A program made the position numbers and the translations under genes. This document shows positions 1-23,429 of a DNA stretch of 64,000 nucleotides, piece after piece. How positions within the stretch are numbered: the first letter of the stretch is position 1; each line of letters begins with the position of its first letter. The notes under the pieces are model-generated. The model saw nothing but the letters and a program-made list of their open reading frames with translations, did not search any database and was not told where the DNA came from. Source of the DNA: Rhodeus uyekii (lineage: Eukaryota; Chordata; Actinopteri; Cypriniformes; Acheilognathidae); contig JAWRVZ010000064.1 in the NCBI GenBank assembly GCA_037043235.1, positions 2,193,501 through 2,257,500 on the forward strand. The letters are read 5' to 3'.

Positions 1-52
1 CACGTTGATGTTGGCAAGTGAAATTAGATACCTTTAAATTATACACGCTGGA

Positions 53-54
<2 letters not shown>

Positions 55-94
<40 letters not shown>
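55..94. repeat. (ATCT)n microsatellite
   Basis: About ten tandem ATCT units in the intron upstream of the first visible gcsh exon. Nothing else is recognisable in the first 260 bases apart from the pyrimidine-rich tract ahead of the splice acceptor at 261-263. Confidence 0.9.
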
Positions 95-263
95 AATCAT
101 AGGCACTGATGTTGCAGTCACTTCAAATGCTTTACTACACCAGTGATCCAACCCAGTTTTATTCCATGTATTACAATATAAATGCACATTAAGATGCATT
201 CAAAATCTTAATTGGTTACACTGTTACCCAGACCCAAACAAATCTTTTTTTTCTATTTCGCAG

Positions 264-986
264 TACTGAAGTTCACAGACAAACACGAGTGGGTGCGCGT
301 GGACAGTGGTGTGGCAACAGTGGGCATCAGTAATTTTGCTCAGGTTAGGGTAGTTATTACTGCTTCATTAATAATATCAACTCTATAGGCCATATTTTCA
401 CATGTTTATAATTCACTGATCCAGGAGGCACTGGGGGACGTCGTCTACTGTGGGCTTCCTGAAGTTGGCACAAAGTTATTAAAGTCAGGTAAAACTATCT
501 GCATGAAAAAGTACATTTTCATTATGAGTTAATTGTTCTAGTTAATTAAGCAGATGATATTAAACAAATGTAATATCGAATGTTCTGTTATCTGTATTGT
601 AGATGAATTCGGTACTCTGGAGAGTGTAAAAGCAGCGAGTGAGTTGTACTCTCCTCTAACGGGGGAGGTGACAGATGTCAATGATGCCCTGGCAGACAAC
701 CCAGGACTGGTTAACAAGTCTTGCTATAAAGATGGTGAGACATTCCTCCAAACTTGTTTTGATGCAAACCAGCTGTAAATCTTCTTTACAAGTTTTCAAG
801 TTTACAAAACTTCTTGTGACAAGTTTTAAGGAGTAGCTCACTCAAAAATATAAATTCTGTCATTATTAAGAGTGTACTTTGTTCACAGGCTGGCTGATGA
901 AGATGACCGTGTCTGTTCCTGAGGAAGTTAATGGACTGATGGATGAAGTTGCTTATGAGAGATACATCAAATCTATAGAGGACTAG
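264..986 (+). CDS. gcsh: Glycine cleavage system H protein, mitochondrial (3' exons only)
   Basis: Four coding exons are visible: 264-343, 425-488, 603-734 and 889-986, ending at a TAG at 984-986. All junctions have AG acceptors and GT donors and keep one frame. The first visible codon is split, so at least one upstream exon, with the mitochondrial transit peptide, lies outside the window. The H protein is the lipoyl-bearing shuttle that carries the aminomethyl group between the P, T and L proteins of the glycine cleavage complex in the mitochondrial matrix. The lipoylation motif ESVKAASE is in the third visible exon, with the acceptor lysine codon at 629-631, and the downstream NPGLVNKSCY and C-terminal YERYIKSIED stretches are typical of vertebrate GCSH. 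No key residue is missing and the reading frame is open. It is convergent with the photolyase-like gene, whose stop is about 1.2 kb away. The family assignment is secure; which teleost paralogue it is cannot be told from the sequence alone. Confidence 0.95.
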
Positions 987-1320
987 AGCATTCTGCTAGC
1001 ATGTTGCATATGGGGTAGGATTTTTTTTTAAATCAGTTAAGGAATGATTGTTTCTTCTTCAAATGTGTTTTGTTTGTAGTTAATTCAGTTTAGGTATTCA
1101 TCTAAAATATATTTTCCCTTCAACCCTCACCTAGCCAATGGAGGGGACCATATGCACTTTTGGAAGACAAGAAGAAGACCTGGTTTAATTGAGCCAGTTA
1201 CTTTGTTCATTTTCTAGGCACAGAGATTTGAAGCTCAAACATGTACAGCTTATGTAACAGTTTCATCTCTTTTGTCACACTGTTCCTGTGAAAGCGTGTC
1301 ATTGCTTTGAATAAGCTACA

Positions 1321-1326
1321 AATAAA
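1321..1326 (+). terminator. gcsh: gcsh polyadenylation signal
   Basis: A canonical AATAAA 335 bases after the gcsh stop codon, the first on this strand in the 3' region, so the 3' UTR probably ends at about 1340-1350. Confidence 0.6.
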
Positions 1327-1344
1327 AATGTTGAAGTATGAATA

Positions 1345-2206
1345 ACACTAAAAAGTCTGATTCGAGGACAGTTATGAAATCTGGTGGTTTTGAAGACTCC
1401 TAACTGAGTGAAAGTGATTTACATTATTAAACAACTAAAAATCTTACTTGATTTAAATTGTTTTATTGCATTAAAAATGTTGCTTTTGGAGTCAAATGTG
1501 CTTCTCAGAGATCTAATGAATGACAGATAGAACACAATGTCTGCAAATTATTTGTATTATTGTTTTAAGAAATACCTTTTAAGGGGGAAAAAGTCATAAA
1601 TGTAACATATCGAACAGTTTTCATTTTCTAATATAGTTGCTTGTGAGTCGAAATAATATCAGATCCCTCCTTGAATGAAAATAAGAACTTTTTTCTTTTA
1701 GAACCACCAGGTAAAAACCTTAAATATGATAGCTTAGAAAAGTAATTGTATGTTATTAACTCATGAGCAATAACGATAGCACATCTAATTACAAAATAGA
1801 TTCTAAATAGATCATTTATATTTAATTATTTACCAAAGTAAGACTATACAATTTTTAGATTTTTTTTTTCAGATTTTAAGGTAGTAAAAGCTGGAATACA
1901 CTACATGACTTAAAATTTGAACAGATTTAGTTATTAATCAGCTACAGAGCAAAACTGTATTGAAAACCGAACACAACAAACCTGTGTCTCGTCACTAGGA
2001 GACACATGACAAATAAAACAGTATGTGTAAAAACTGTCTCAAAATATATAATATGTTTGATATCCTCTGACTGAATAGAATCATAGTCTGAAAATCAGTG
2101 GATCTGTGCCCAGCAACTGGAATCGACTGGTCCAGACTGCAAACAGTAGGAAAAAAATTCTATGCAGATGTCATTTGGTGTATTTCAGCCTTAACATGCC
2201 ATTCTG
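1345..2206. other. Convergent intergenic region / 3' UTR of the photolyase-like gene
   Basis: AT-rich DNA between two genes transcribed towards each other. No coding potential or repeat is recognised. A minus-strand AATAAA (complement of TTTATT at 1462-1467) is a candidate polyadenylation signal for the photolyase-like gene, which would give it a 3' UTR of about 740 bases. This assignment is inference. Confidence 0.4.
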
Positions 2207-12257
<10,051 letters not shown>

Positions 12258-12599
12258 TCTTTTGGACTAAATCCGTCACTTTTCAAAGCAATAAATATAC
12301 AAATTATAAACAATCAAAAAAATAAAATATATCAATAGATCATTTGCAACAGTTTGCGTAATAAAAACCCTCAGATAGCCTACAATGTAGCCGCGAGCCG
12401 CGTTACAAAACGAATGAATGATGAGTTGACAGGTTACAAAACTGCGGGGTTTCATAACTAATCGGCTGTAAACCAAACATTACCGTTTTACTTCTCTTTT
12501 TATAACATGCACAAGCTTCATTATCGATACATCTGAAACGTACAAAATAATGGATTGATTACTTACATTAAATACATAAACTTTAGTATCTTAAGCAGG

Positions 12600-12745
12600 G
12601 TGAGTATGTAACAGCGTCTCCGGCGGCTGTAGAGGGGCGGTGCTCAATGTGCTGTCGGACCAATCACGATCGAGCATCGTGCAGAGGCTCCTCCCCCTCA
12701 GCGAGGCACGTGTTAACCCAAACACATGAGAACCAACCAATCAAG
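12600..12745 (-). promoter_or_regulatory. Candidate promoter of the photolyase-like gene
   Basis: CpG-containing, locally GC-rich DNA 340-490 bases ahead of the start codon. It holds two CCAAT words (12659-12663 and 12737-12741 region), a GC-rich stretch, a perfect E-box CACGTG at 12707-12712, and GTATGTAA at 12604-12611, one base from the D-box consensus. E-box plus D-box pairs are known from light- and clock-regulated photolyase and cry/per genes of teleosts. Promoter function here is inference; no TATA box or start site is obvious. Confidence 0.45.
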
Positions 12746-12924
12746 AGCATTTAGGCAGAGAACAGATTTTTTTACAAATATTTAATCGTGATAAATGCAG
12801 CATAAGAATATCTCTCTTAACACAAATAATTTACTCTGAATAGATTTTGAAATTAAGTTATCCTAAGAAGTATTCATCAGTTTGTAAATAATCTATGAGA
12901 AAAAAACTGACATTTTTATGCACA

Positions 12925-13082
<158 letters not shown>

Positions 13083-13121
13083 CCTGGTGACTATATACGG
13101 ATGCTGGTTATATAATTAGGA

Positions 13122-14215
13122 TATCATCAAAAAGTTGATTTATTTCACAAATTACATTCAAAAAGTAAAACTTGTATGTTACATTCATTACTCACAGACT
13201 GATATATTTCACATTTTTATTTATTTTCATTTTGATGATTATAACTGACAACTAAGGAAAATTCCAAATTCAGAATCTCAGAAAATTAAAATATTACTTA
13301 TGATCAATACAAAGAAAGAATTTTTAGAAATCTTGGCCAACTGAAAAATATAAAGATGAAAAGTATGAGCATGTACAGCACTCAATACTTAGTCGGGGCT
13401 CATTTTGTCTGAATTACCTCAGCGTGGCATGGAGTCGATCATTCTGTGGCACTGCTCAGGTGTTATGAGAGCCCAAGTTTCTCTGATAGTGGCCTTCAGC
13501 TCTTCTGTATGGTTGGGTCTGGCATATTGCATCTTCCTCTTCACAATACCCCATAGATTTTCTATAGGGTTAAGGTCAGGCGCGTTTGCTGGCCAGTTAA
13601 GAACAGGGATACCATGGTCCTTAAACTAGGTACTTGTTGCTTTGGCACTGTCTGCAGGTGGTCTGCAGGCTGACCAACTTTACACATTTTTTAATGGGTT
13701 TTATTTCACAATCCTCTCCAGGGTGCGGTTATCCCTATTGCTTGTACACTTTTTTTCTACCATCTTTTCCTTCCCTTCGCCTCTCTATTAATGTGCTTGG
13801 ACACAGAGCTCTGTGAACAGTCAGCCTCTTTTGCAGACCGTTTGTGTCTTGGCCTCCTTGTGCAAGGTGTCAATGGTTGTCTTTTGGACAACTGTCAAGT
13901 CAGCAGTCTTCCCCATGATTGTGTAGCCAACTGAACTAGACTGAGAGGCAATTTAAAGGCCTTTGCCGGTGTTTCGAGTTAATTAGCTGATTAGAGTGTG
14001 ACACCAGGTATCAATATTGAACTTTTTCACATATTTTCATATTCAAATTTTCTGATTACTTAATTTGGGATTTTCCTTAGTTGTCAGTTATAATCATCAA
14101 AATTAAAAGGAAAAAAAAACAAACATTTTAAATATATCAATCTGTGTGTAATGAATGAATATAATGTACAAGTTTCACTTTTTGAATTGAATTAGTGAAA
14201 TCAACTTTTTGCCTG
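13122..14215 (-). mobile_element. Internally deleted Tc1-like element with long terminal inverted repeats
   Basis: The left segment (about 13128-13290) and the right segment (about 14045-14211) are imperfect inverted copies of each other over roughly 160 bases: both carry CAAAAAGTTGATTT, AAAACTTGTA and TGATTATAACTGACAACTAA in opposite orientation. Between them a minus-strand Tc1 transposase fragment survives. At 1.1 kb it is shorter than a full element, so the N-terminal coding part is deleted or degraded. Confidence 0.85.
13420..13600 (-). pseudogene. Tc1-like transposase C-terminal fragment
   Basis: Reading the minus strand gives NAPDLNPIENLWGIVKRKMQ, including the third catalytic acidic residue of the Tc1 DDE motif, and continues to MIDSMPR and a TGA at about 13420. 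Upstream of the fragment the frame is broken, and the remaining sequence to about 13930 is only patchily transposase-like. Confidence 0.8.
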
Positions 14216-14349
14216 CCTCGACCCTATCCTGTCCCTGATTACGATTCTGTTGTGTCTCTCATCTGTACTCTATTTACCCACTGAAATAAAGCTGCAGATG
14301 GATCCTCAATCGACTGATTCTTCGTTACAATATGACCAGCACGTGTGTG

Positions 14350-14389
<40 letters not shown>

Positions 14390-14392
<3 letters not shown>

Positions 14393-15391
14393 TGGAACCC
14401 ACTTATCTCGACCTCGGTTAACTCGCCAACTCTATTAAGTCAACATTTTTGAAGCGGAACCACCAAATTCCCTCATTGTCTTAGCATTTACTTATCGGTT
14501 ATGTCGATTCTTATGTGTCGCCGAACCCTAATATCTTGAGCACAAAAGAGGGACAAATTCGCCACTTAACATCGAATATCTGGATCCCCGTGACTAATGA
14601 TAGTACCGAGTTCACTGCACATGTTCACTGCATCAGAGTGGTTGACGACTGCCCAGATTGAAAATGGAAGCGAAAGAAAACTCAGTGCTATTAAACTGGT
14701 CACACGAGCCTTTATAGATGGGTTACATGTAAAGAGCGAAGTACAAAACAAGGAAAAGGGAAACACTCCGACAAACATCACAAATTAAATAGGGAAAATA
14801 GAAACAGTAGACTATACTATATAACAGTCAGCGGTAGAGCGGCCATCTCAAAATGAAGCCTTACAGATGCTATCTTGGAAGAGGAGGCGCAGGAGTTAGC
14901 ATCACTGTCCAGGAATTCCCAGATTACACTGACATCGACAAAGACATCGTTACTGATAGAAGCATTTGTTTTCAAGCAGATCGTTAAAGGCAAAAAGCAA
15001 CAAAGCATTTTAGAGTTTGTAAAGAAACCATAGTAACCACGTGGGCAATATTTTCCAGACCTGTGTCAGAGCGAAATGACTGTTATGAGCGAATGTGTTT
15101 ATGTGACTGTGTCTATGCTGTGAGCTGTGAATGTGTTTGCAATGTTGGAGAATATAATTAAAGGTTTGTATCGGGAATTGAATGTGTTTTTTTGTTGTAT
15201 AATGGTAAATCTCTGCTGGTGCACATATGCCTTTTGTTGTTAGCAAACATATACAGTGTAGGTACATTTTTATAGCATGCTGATCGCTTCATAAAACGAA
15301 TCGCCATATTGGCTTTTGGTTATCTCGATCATCGGTTATCTAGACGCTTTTTTGCAACCCCCGAGGCCGTCGACATAACCGGGTTCTGCTG
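14390..15391 (+). mobile_element. pogo-like element, copy 1 (1.0 kb)
   Basis: Begins CAGTGGAACCCACTTATCTC and ends with the complement of CAGCAGAACCCGGTTATGTC, flanked by TA within a (TA)n tract. The ends and TA target fit the pogo/Tigger branch of Tc1/mariner. The interior has only broken frames; a plus-strand frame ends QQSILEFVKKP then TAG at 15031-15033, which resembles the PCNA-binding (PIP-box) tail known in pogo transposase. A truncated relative is at 28015-28466. Confidence 0.75.
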
Positions 15392-15462
15392 TATATATAT
15401 ACACATACACACACATACATATATATATATATATACATATATACATATATATATATATACAC
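15392..15462. repeat. Mixed (TA)/(CA) microsatellite
   Basis: TA and CACATA repeats directly after the pogo-like element. Together with 14354-14389 this suggests that the element inserted into a TA-rich microsatellite. Confidence 0.85.
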
Positions 15463-15479
15463 CTGGTGATTATGTACTG

Positions 15480-16140
15480 TCAAATTATTTTTATTAAACA
15501 GATGGTATCGCCTTAATATTATACAAATCAGTAGCTCAGTGGATTAAGTGCAGCTGTAAAACATCCATTCATTCTCTTTGAAGCGCAGACACAAGATGTA
15601 GGCCTACACACAGACACACAGCACATGATGTAAAACAATGTGTTACTATCTTTTTCTTTCATGTGTATTGACTTACATGTGGACTAAAGCCTTTCTAAAG
15701 AGGAACAAATAGCTTTAAAATGAAAATTGAACAGGGAGCTTGTGTTTGAGGACAGTGTAATCAATAATGTTTAGACGGTAGAGCAAGTCTAACAGACATT
15801 AGATCAATAGAGAGGAGCCCCCACCTCCTTCCCCCTCTGTCCCACTGACCTCATCGTATGATCTGATCGGGTCTTTATTTAAAGCTCAGAGGCTGGTGAG
15901 TGAAGGCTAGATTGCAGAGAGAAAAAGACTGGGAGTGAGCAGAAAGCAGTTAACCAGTTCATTGGGGCGAAAGAAAAAAAATCTGAATGTCACATAAAAA
16001 CACAAATAAACTACATTACATTATCTTAAGACAATGTGAGTGGTCATTGCCCAAGCAAAACTCACTGCCATCATGATGCAAGGCTGTTGTAGGTGGTTGC
16101 CAGGGTGTTGCTATGCATTTTTTTAAGGTGTTGGGTTTCA
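15480..16140. other. Intergenic DNA, no gene seen
   Basis: No open frame with recognisable homology. A stretch at about 16078-16130 (GGTGGTTGCCAGGGTGTTGC) resembles a low-complexity repeat common in cyprinid genomes; that recognition is from memory and tentative. Confidence 0.4.
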
Positions 16141-16144
16141 AATA

Positions 16145-17300
16145 GGGCTGTTAAGATGAATACGTCAATTTTGCGGTTCATTTTTTATAACCTAATAAAC
16201 CTGCTGCTGTCTGTCATTAATGTCAAAGACTGATGTAATGAGAAGGCTGAAGCAGTGTTAGAATCCAAGTGCAGTTTATTTTTTGGGACAATCCAGATCA
16301 GAAACCATATTCCAGGCGTGAGGTCAGCAACAAGAGATCAGTCCAAACATAAAACATGGCATGACACAATGAACAAGGCATGGATTAAAACTTGGCATGG
16401 CATACATGGTAGAATTAAAGAAACATGACATAGCTAGACAAGGCAGGGGTAGGCATGGCATGAGCTCGACATGGCATGACATGGTCCAGAAGCTATGCTA
16501 CCAGTAAGGTTGCTTGGCATTACCACTAGCGGTACTAGCTTAGCATAGTAGGGCTGTGCTACCAGCAAGGTTACGGCATTCCCATAGACTAAACTGTTCA
16601 ACACGACATGACACTAAACACCAAAACATGACAAAGCAAGAAACCAAGTAAAGCATTAACATGACTAGACATAACAATGGGACAAGACAACATGGCTAAG
16701 TAATGCGGTACTGCCCATGGAGTGGGGGGCAGCCCATACAATACGTCGCAAAGTCCATGACAGATCCTTGCCCTTAAATAGTCCCCAAACAGGAAGTGGT
16801 CGCAGAGGGAGCGGAAACAGGCAGACCGTGAACGTGGGCTCCCTCTGGTGGTGTGGCATGGCGTTACAACTGAATAACTTTTGTATCTTTAATAAGGATT
16901 CATATAAATTTAATTCATAACTTATGTATAAAATAAATATGTGATAGGCTATGTGAAATTTATTACAATGGGTTTATGCTTAGATTGTGTTACGAGCACT
17001 TAGATTAAAGTTATTTTTTTAAAGCCTATTAAATGTTCAGATTGATAGCTTTCAGTTATTGTAATGTTCAAAAATAAAAAATCAGTTTAATGGAGACATC
17101 AGTGTTACTCTCCTTCATTCAAAGATGCCATGAAACAAATATTTTAAATATAGCCTACTGTCTTTATGTTGTTTCTAAATTCATTTGGAGATTCAGTGTA
17201 TTACAATCTAAAAATACATTTGTAAAAATCATGTTAGGCGCGATTATTCGCAGAATGGGTGAATAATCGTTCCCTTTTTTTTAAAATGATCACAGCACTA
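16145..17300. mobile_element. Possible degraded hAT-like element with a nested repeat
   Basis: Starts TAGGGCTGT and ends ACAGCACTA, imperfect inverted ends of the hAT kind, with a perfect inverted repeat CGATTATTC...GAATAATCG at 17241-17249 and 17261-17269 near the right end. Within it, about 16256-16868 is a distinct block full of CATGGCATGACA-type words that could be a separate insertion such as a solo LTR. No convincing target-site duplications were found. Confidence 0.35.
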
Positions 17301-17984
17301 CATTTTGAACATTGCTGTGTGGTTGAACGGTGTTCTACAATAAATATATTATGCTGGGAAAACAGAGAGTGTAAGGAATGAAGGGAAATCAAAAGATGAG
17401 TAGGCCTAGAGGAAATAAAGCTATGTCAAGGCGTATAAGTGGAGTGACACGTGGAGCGTGTTGCCATGGAAATGCTGTGAGTGATTTCGATTGGCTGCTT
17501 TTGAGTCTGACCTCTGATTGCAGTGAATGCTCATTCACAGTGGTCATATTTCTCCCAAATCTGACGCACCGCGCGCTCTTTATTTTCATGTGCTGTGCGT
17601 CTTTTTCTCGCTCTCTCATTAACGCTCCGCTCAGACGCGGGATAGCAGGTGACAGGGAGAACTAATCGCTCTGAAGATTAAAAATAAATGAAGAGAAACG
17701 TGTTTTAGAAAAACGGTGGAACGAACATCATAAATCATCCAGCCTGGATCAGGTTCCTCCTCACTGTCCGCACACTGACACACACGCAACAAATTACATT
17801 ACTGAAATCACATTACTGCTGCCTTTCAGGAAGGACGAGAGAAGGAGAAAAGAGAGAGAAGGTGACAGAGAGAGAGAAAGAGTCATATCCGATGAGGCAG
17901 AACAAGTGACAGAACAGAGAATTTTGTATCAAAAAGCTTGTGTTGACTGCAAAATAATAATAATAATAAAAAAATTAGCCTACA

Positions 17985-18026
<42 letters not shown>

Positions 18027-21000
18027 GCTGTAAATAGACTATATCATAGAATAATAATACTGTATATAAAAATAAAACTGCTTAAATCAACTGCATAATA
18101 ATAATTTAATTTAAATGTATATTATTATTATTATGCAGTCTACAAATTTGATTAAACTATATAATAGAATAATATATAAAAACTAAAACTGCAAAATAAA
18201 ACGAATATTTTAATTGAAATGTATGTACATTAATAATGTATTTTATTGAATATGTTGAATACATTTTATGTGGTAACTTTTTAAATAGACGGCTCATACA
18301 TTTGCTTTTATATTTATAAAATGTATGATAAATTAATGAAGGGCTCATTTAAAATTTGATACGATATTTTGTTGGATAATGTAAAACTTAATTTGCTCTA
18401 AAACATTAAAACATCAAACAGAGCTGATGATGTGACCTCGTATAGCATCTCTATGTTAGGGATGGAAAAAACATCTAGTTTGTGTTCTAGGATTAATAAA
18501 GAAAAAAAAACATTCTGCATACTTATCCTCACAGTCACAGGGCATTAGTTTAATGCCAATGGATGCCTCAAATAATGACTTTGTGGCAGCATTGCAGACA
18601 CCATGCAGGCACAGGCTGCAGTTCCATAAATGTCCACTGGAGGTCACTGTTTGACTGAGTCATCTGAATCACCGGCTGCAGAGACAGAGAGAAGACAGAA
18701 AATGTCAGACATTATTTGTGACTTTTTGCTATAGCCGAACGTGTTTGTGTTTATGTGCTCAATTATTATTTTTTATTTTTTTAGATGCTGTTAGAAAGGA
18801 CAAATGGACAAAGAAAAATAGCAAATAAATAAACCGAGGAACAACAGTATGCAGAACAAGACGCATCAGTGAAGAGCATAATCCTTTGTTCTCCTCTGTT
18901 CACTTGCAGCATGTCTGACTCCCTATAGGCGGAATTTCATTTTGCAGCATCTCACAGACACACACACTCAAACACCATGTAATTTGCCCTCCAGGGACAC
19001 CATCATTTTTTGTATTTCTGCCTGTATTTCTCAGATGAAGTGTGTGGGAGCAGACCCTCTTAAGTTTATTTGGGGGGCTTCCTTGTGATACAGGTATAAC
19101 ATTTTCATTTCTTTCATTTTCTTATGCCTGCAAGAATAATAATAATGTGAAACACAAATCATTGATGTAAGATTCATGAAGTTTTTGAGAAGGTCAGAAA
19201 AAGATCAGGACTAAGGATGGAACACACTTACAGTGCTGTTTCTGCATATATTAAGGTAGCTATCTTACAGAATGGTCTTAATCTCAGGCCGGTGCGCATC
19301 TACAGTGCTCTCGCAGACACACAGACAGCTTGTACTTTCATCTTAACACATTAATAAACTAAATATCAAAGGAAAAGTACAGAGATTTTGAAATCATGAA
19401 CATACACTAGTGTAGTGTAGTCTAGTGTTCTGTTTTATGTTTAAGATCTCAGTTATTAGGTCAAATTCAAAAGCATATAATTTCATATACTACTTGACGA
19501 GTAGTAAGAACATCTATGTAGTGGATTTGATTCTCAAGGAAAGTCAAAATGCAAAGATTGAGCACATATTAAGTTGCAGTGGATAAAGTTAAAAGTCAAA
19601 CACAAATTTTAAGAAACTATACAGTATATGGAATAAAATGAATAAAATATGTAACAAATAGAAATGGAATGTAATCAACATATAATATTGGTGAAAAACA
19701 TATTTTCTGTTCTGTATGCCGTCTTGAACTTGTAGCCATTGCAAACTGTTTGACACAACACATTTTATACAATTAAAATCACTTTATATATATACTTAAT
19801 GTGCATTTTATTTAGTTCAATATTTATCTTTCAAGATTTAAAGTACAAAAAATGTACTTTAAAGTGCTGTTCACTATTTCTTCTTTTTTCTCTCTCTCCA
19901 TTTTTAATCACCTCCCTGTCTTCACTGGCTCAATTTAAATAATCCTGTGGTGTGACAAATTAATTTTTAAAAGTACAAATATTTCATGTAGGTTCTCAAT
20001 TAGCATGAGGACATAAACACTGCATGCATGATAATTTAAAAAGAATTAGCAAAACACTGCCTACATTTATTTAAAACAGATCATGTCACACTGCAGTACA
20101 ACTTTCCATAAATGTGCATTCATGTTTTTAATAAATTTCTTTAAACATGTAAATTCCGCACTTATTGGGCATTTGCATACACTGAATTATGTTCTATAGA
20201 ATAGAATTTACATTATATTTGAATATTGCATGTTTCCACTTTCCAGCAAAATCAGTATAATCTAGATAATGGCTGATGAAATTCTGATTTATTATGGATT
20301 TGCATACAGTTGCATGTATTGTATGTTTTTATGGTATTTAGTGGTCTATTCTATTCTATTCTATTCTATTCTATTCTTTTAGTATCAGGTACCGGTATAT
20401 TAAATTTGGTTCTTTGGATCATCTGTTAATATTGCATGTTTCCTCTCGGTTCCACCAGTAACATCAATATGATCTAGATAATAGCTGATGAATAAGCAAT
20501 GCCATTTCATTTTTCTCAGATTTTTTTGTGTTTTTGTTGTTGTTTCACAGAGCTAAAACCGATTTAATGATATTCATTTGAGTTTAGGTCGACTTCACAC
20601 ACTATATAGCTCGGAGCGGAATACATTTTGAAAGAGGGAAGCTCCTAATATTCAGCCATTAGCTCCAATAAACAAAAGTGCCCTGAAGTATTCCCACTGC
20701 AGATGGAAAGAGAATGAAATAAAATGCGAGACAGATCTGGAATTATACATTTGTTCTGAAGGAATATGAAGTAATGAATAAAAGCGAGAGTTTTGCTGGT
20801 GCTGTGTGAAAAAACAGTCTGTGCTTGTGTCTCAAAATAGAAAGCACTGCAAGCTCACATGCTTATTTGTGCATGAGTGAGTGAGCATGTCAACACACAT
20901 ACATGCTAGAGCATGACAAACATGATACCACCACATAATAAAGACACCTGCTGGTGATCTCCATGGCAACGCTACCTGACAGCCCCGTGACATGCATAGT

Positions 21001-23400
21001 AAGTTTTATTCCTTGGTGATCCTATAGTAATATCACACCTTTCTGTGTCTTGTGTGTGAGTGTGTGTGTGTGTGTGTGTGGGTGGGTGAGGAGATTTACT
21101 CTCTGTGGCCCTGTTAATGGACAGATGTGAGAATAATGTAGTGTAGAAGAGCAGAGATCCTGAAGCTATCGACTAAGAGATACTCACACACACTCACACA
21201 TATACATTTTCTTGAACACCATATCAGAGTGGAGGTCAGAGGTCAGAGCAAAGGCTGATGGGAAATGTGATTTATATTCTAAGGCTGCCAAGCTGTTTCC
21301 CATTACTGTTACTCACTTAAATGTATGTGCATAGAGCGAGTGAGTATGATGTTGCTATGCAAAGCAATTTGCATTAGTTTGGTAGCTGTATTTAAAACAG
21401 ACACCTCACGCATTTTTCAGTGCAAAACAGTATTTGTCTATGCACCATGGATAGTGTGTGTGTGGCATTATGAATATTCTTACAGTACATAGAATTTGGA
21501 CAGGTTCCATTCCACCAACAATGCACTGCCAAAGCAAATATGTCATATCCGGCCATCTTAAGCCAGTTTTTAAATCGCAGGAAGTGCATCCGCTCAGTCC
21601 GAAGGGCAATGCAAATGGCATAGGGAGCAAGTGTTCACTGACAGGAAGTTACTCAAATAAACACAACAGGTTTCTTAAAACATAATGTACCAACGCACTT
21701 CTTTTTATTTTATGCAAGATCTAAGATCTATCTATGTTTTCATGTTAAACATTGCAAAATTATATAAATATATGTATATACATAAAATTCCTAATTTGTG
21801 CAGTGCACAGCCTTTCGGCTGATTGAAGTTTGTCACTCATGGTGAACAAAAATCCCCTGCTGAATATATAGGGATACAGTAAATGCCCTTTTTAATCTCC
21901 TCACAGCTTTTTTGTACTTTCCCCTTATTTTCTGTGCTGATTGTGTGGGGAAATCTGATCAAACGTGTTAACTGGGGCTGTGAATACCACATACTGTGTT
22001 ATCAATTTAGCCAAAATATTTTAGAAATGAACATGCAACATAATGACCTCATTAGCCATTTTAAAAGACATCGCGTCTTGAATCACTGGGTATAAATCAT
22101 CAATTCGATGCAATTAAATTGGCATAATAAATCATGCCAGGATTTTTAAATTGTGTTTAATATTCTCATCTATTCATTCTTATTCAAGATTTTGGATGAC
22201 CCTCATTTTTCTAATTGTGTCAAAATATATTTTCCATTTGAGTGTCTATTATGATAGTAAAAGCAATGTTTAAAACAAAGCAATTTGAATGAAAGTGATA
22301 AATAACCCAGCTCTACTGTTATTTATCTTCCATAATTAAAAAAATAACCGACATACTAGACACTGTACAGCACTGTAAAAATGAACATATTTTAAGGACA
22401 ATATTTTGTTACGGGTTAAACGATCCCAAAAAATATAAAATTGATTCATATTTACAACAAAGAGAAAGAACAAGATGCACCTCTAAGCATATATTGCAAC
22501 CAAATATTGCAATATGGTTGTTGCTGCAACTGTCCGCAATATGAGGCACTTTCCTAGAAAAAGAGTTTTGGGCTTTTAAAATAATTTCACAGTTTTTAAT
22601 TATAAAGACACTCTGAAGCCAAGAAGAAAACACAACCGTGAGTGTTTCCTCAAGCATCCATAGGTTCTGTGTACTGGGAGTTGATGCCCAGCTGGGCAGA
22701 CATGCTCACAAAGTGGACTATTTTACCCTGAAATACTCAATGCCCCTTGGTAATCTTAACAGCATGAAATTCCCCCTATACAAACCCTCCGAGACAGAAA
22801 GATGAAGATTAAATGAGAAACAGGGAGTGAGTGAGAAGAGATTAGAGAATGTAAAAGGAAAGAGGTATCAGTGCACACATAAGAGACTTTTGAATTGTTG
22901 AAAGCTGAAAACCCACAAATTTCAAAGAGCATTTGCATATGCATTCCACTAAATGATATGCTAATCCACTTGATTTGCATCGCAGTGACCTCCTGTTGCG
23001 AAACGCTTCATGCTTAGATTCCCCGAATGAAAGAACAGAAAACAGAACAGAAGGTAGAGCAACTTGTTGGGGCCCAGCGAACAGCCTTGCGGGTCTCTGG
23101 AAGTGGAGTATCATAAGGGACATAAAAGCACACTTGTGATCTTTGAATGGCAAGAAATAAAAGGCACATCAGAGCTGAAGAGCAGCGACAAGAAAACGCT
23201 ATAGAACGTTATTGTGGTGCGCCGTACAGGCGTGAATGCTGAAGTAAACACAGTGCATGACACATCAGAATTCATTTCTACTACTCAAACATCAAAGAGA
23301 GCACATGGATCCAAAGTAGAGCGACAGAATGAGGGATGGAAAGAGAAAAAGGGTGAAGAGTTAGAGAGGGAGGGTGTGTGGAGGGGAAGAGCATGACGCA
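17301..23400. other. Gene-free region 3' of zfhx3 (part 1)
   Basis: No recognisable gene. Contains (ATT)n at 17985-18026, (ATTCT)n at 20346-20378 and (GT)n at 21054-21080. Short open frames are random in appearance. Stretches of more even base composition (for example 20560-20800 and 22880-23130) could be conserved noncoding elements, but conservation cannot be judged here. Confidence 0.5.
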
Positions 23401-23429
23401 AAGTGGCGAATGAACACGGTGGTTTTGCG

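Noticed and set aside
16256..16868. Solo LTR starting TGTTAG and ending GTTACA
   Set aside because: The ends are suggestive, but no target-site duplication or primer-binding context was found, so it was not called as an LTR.
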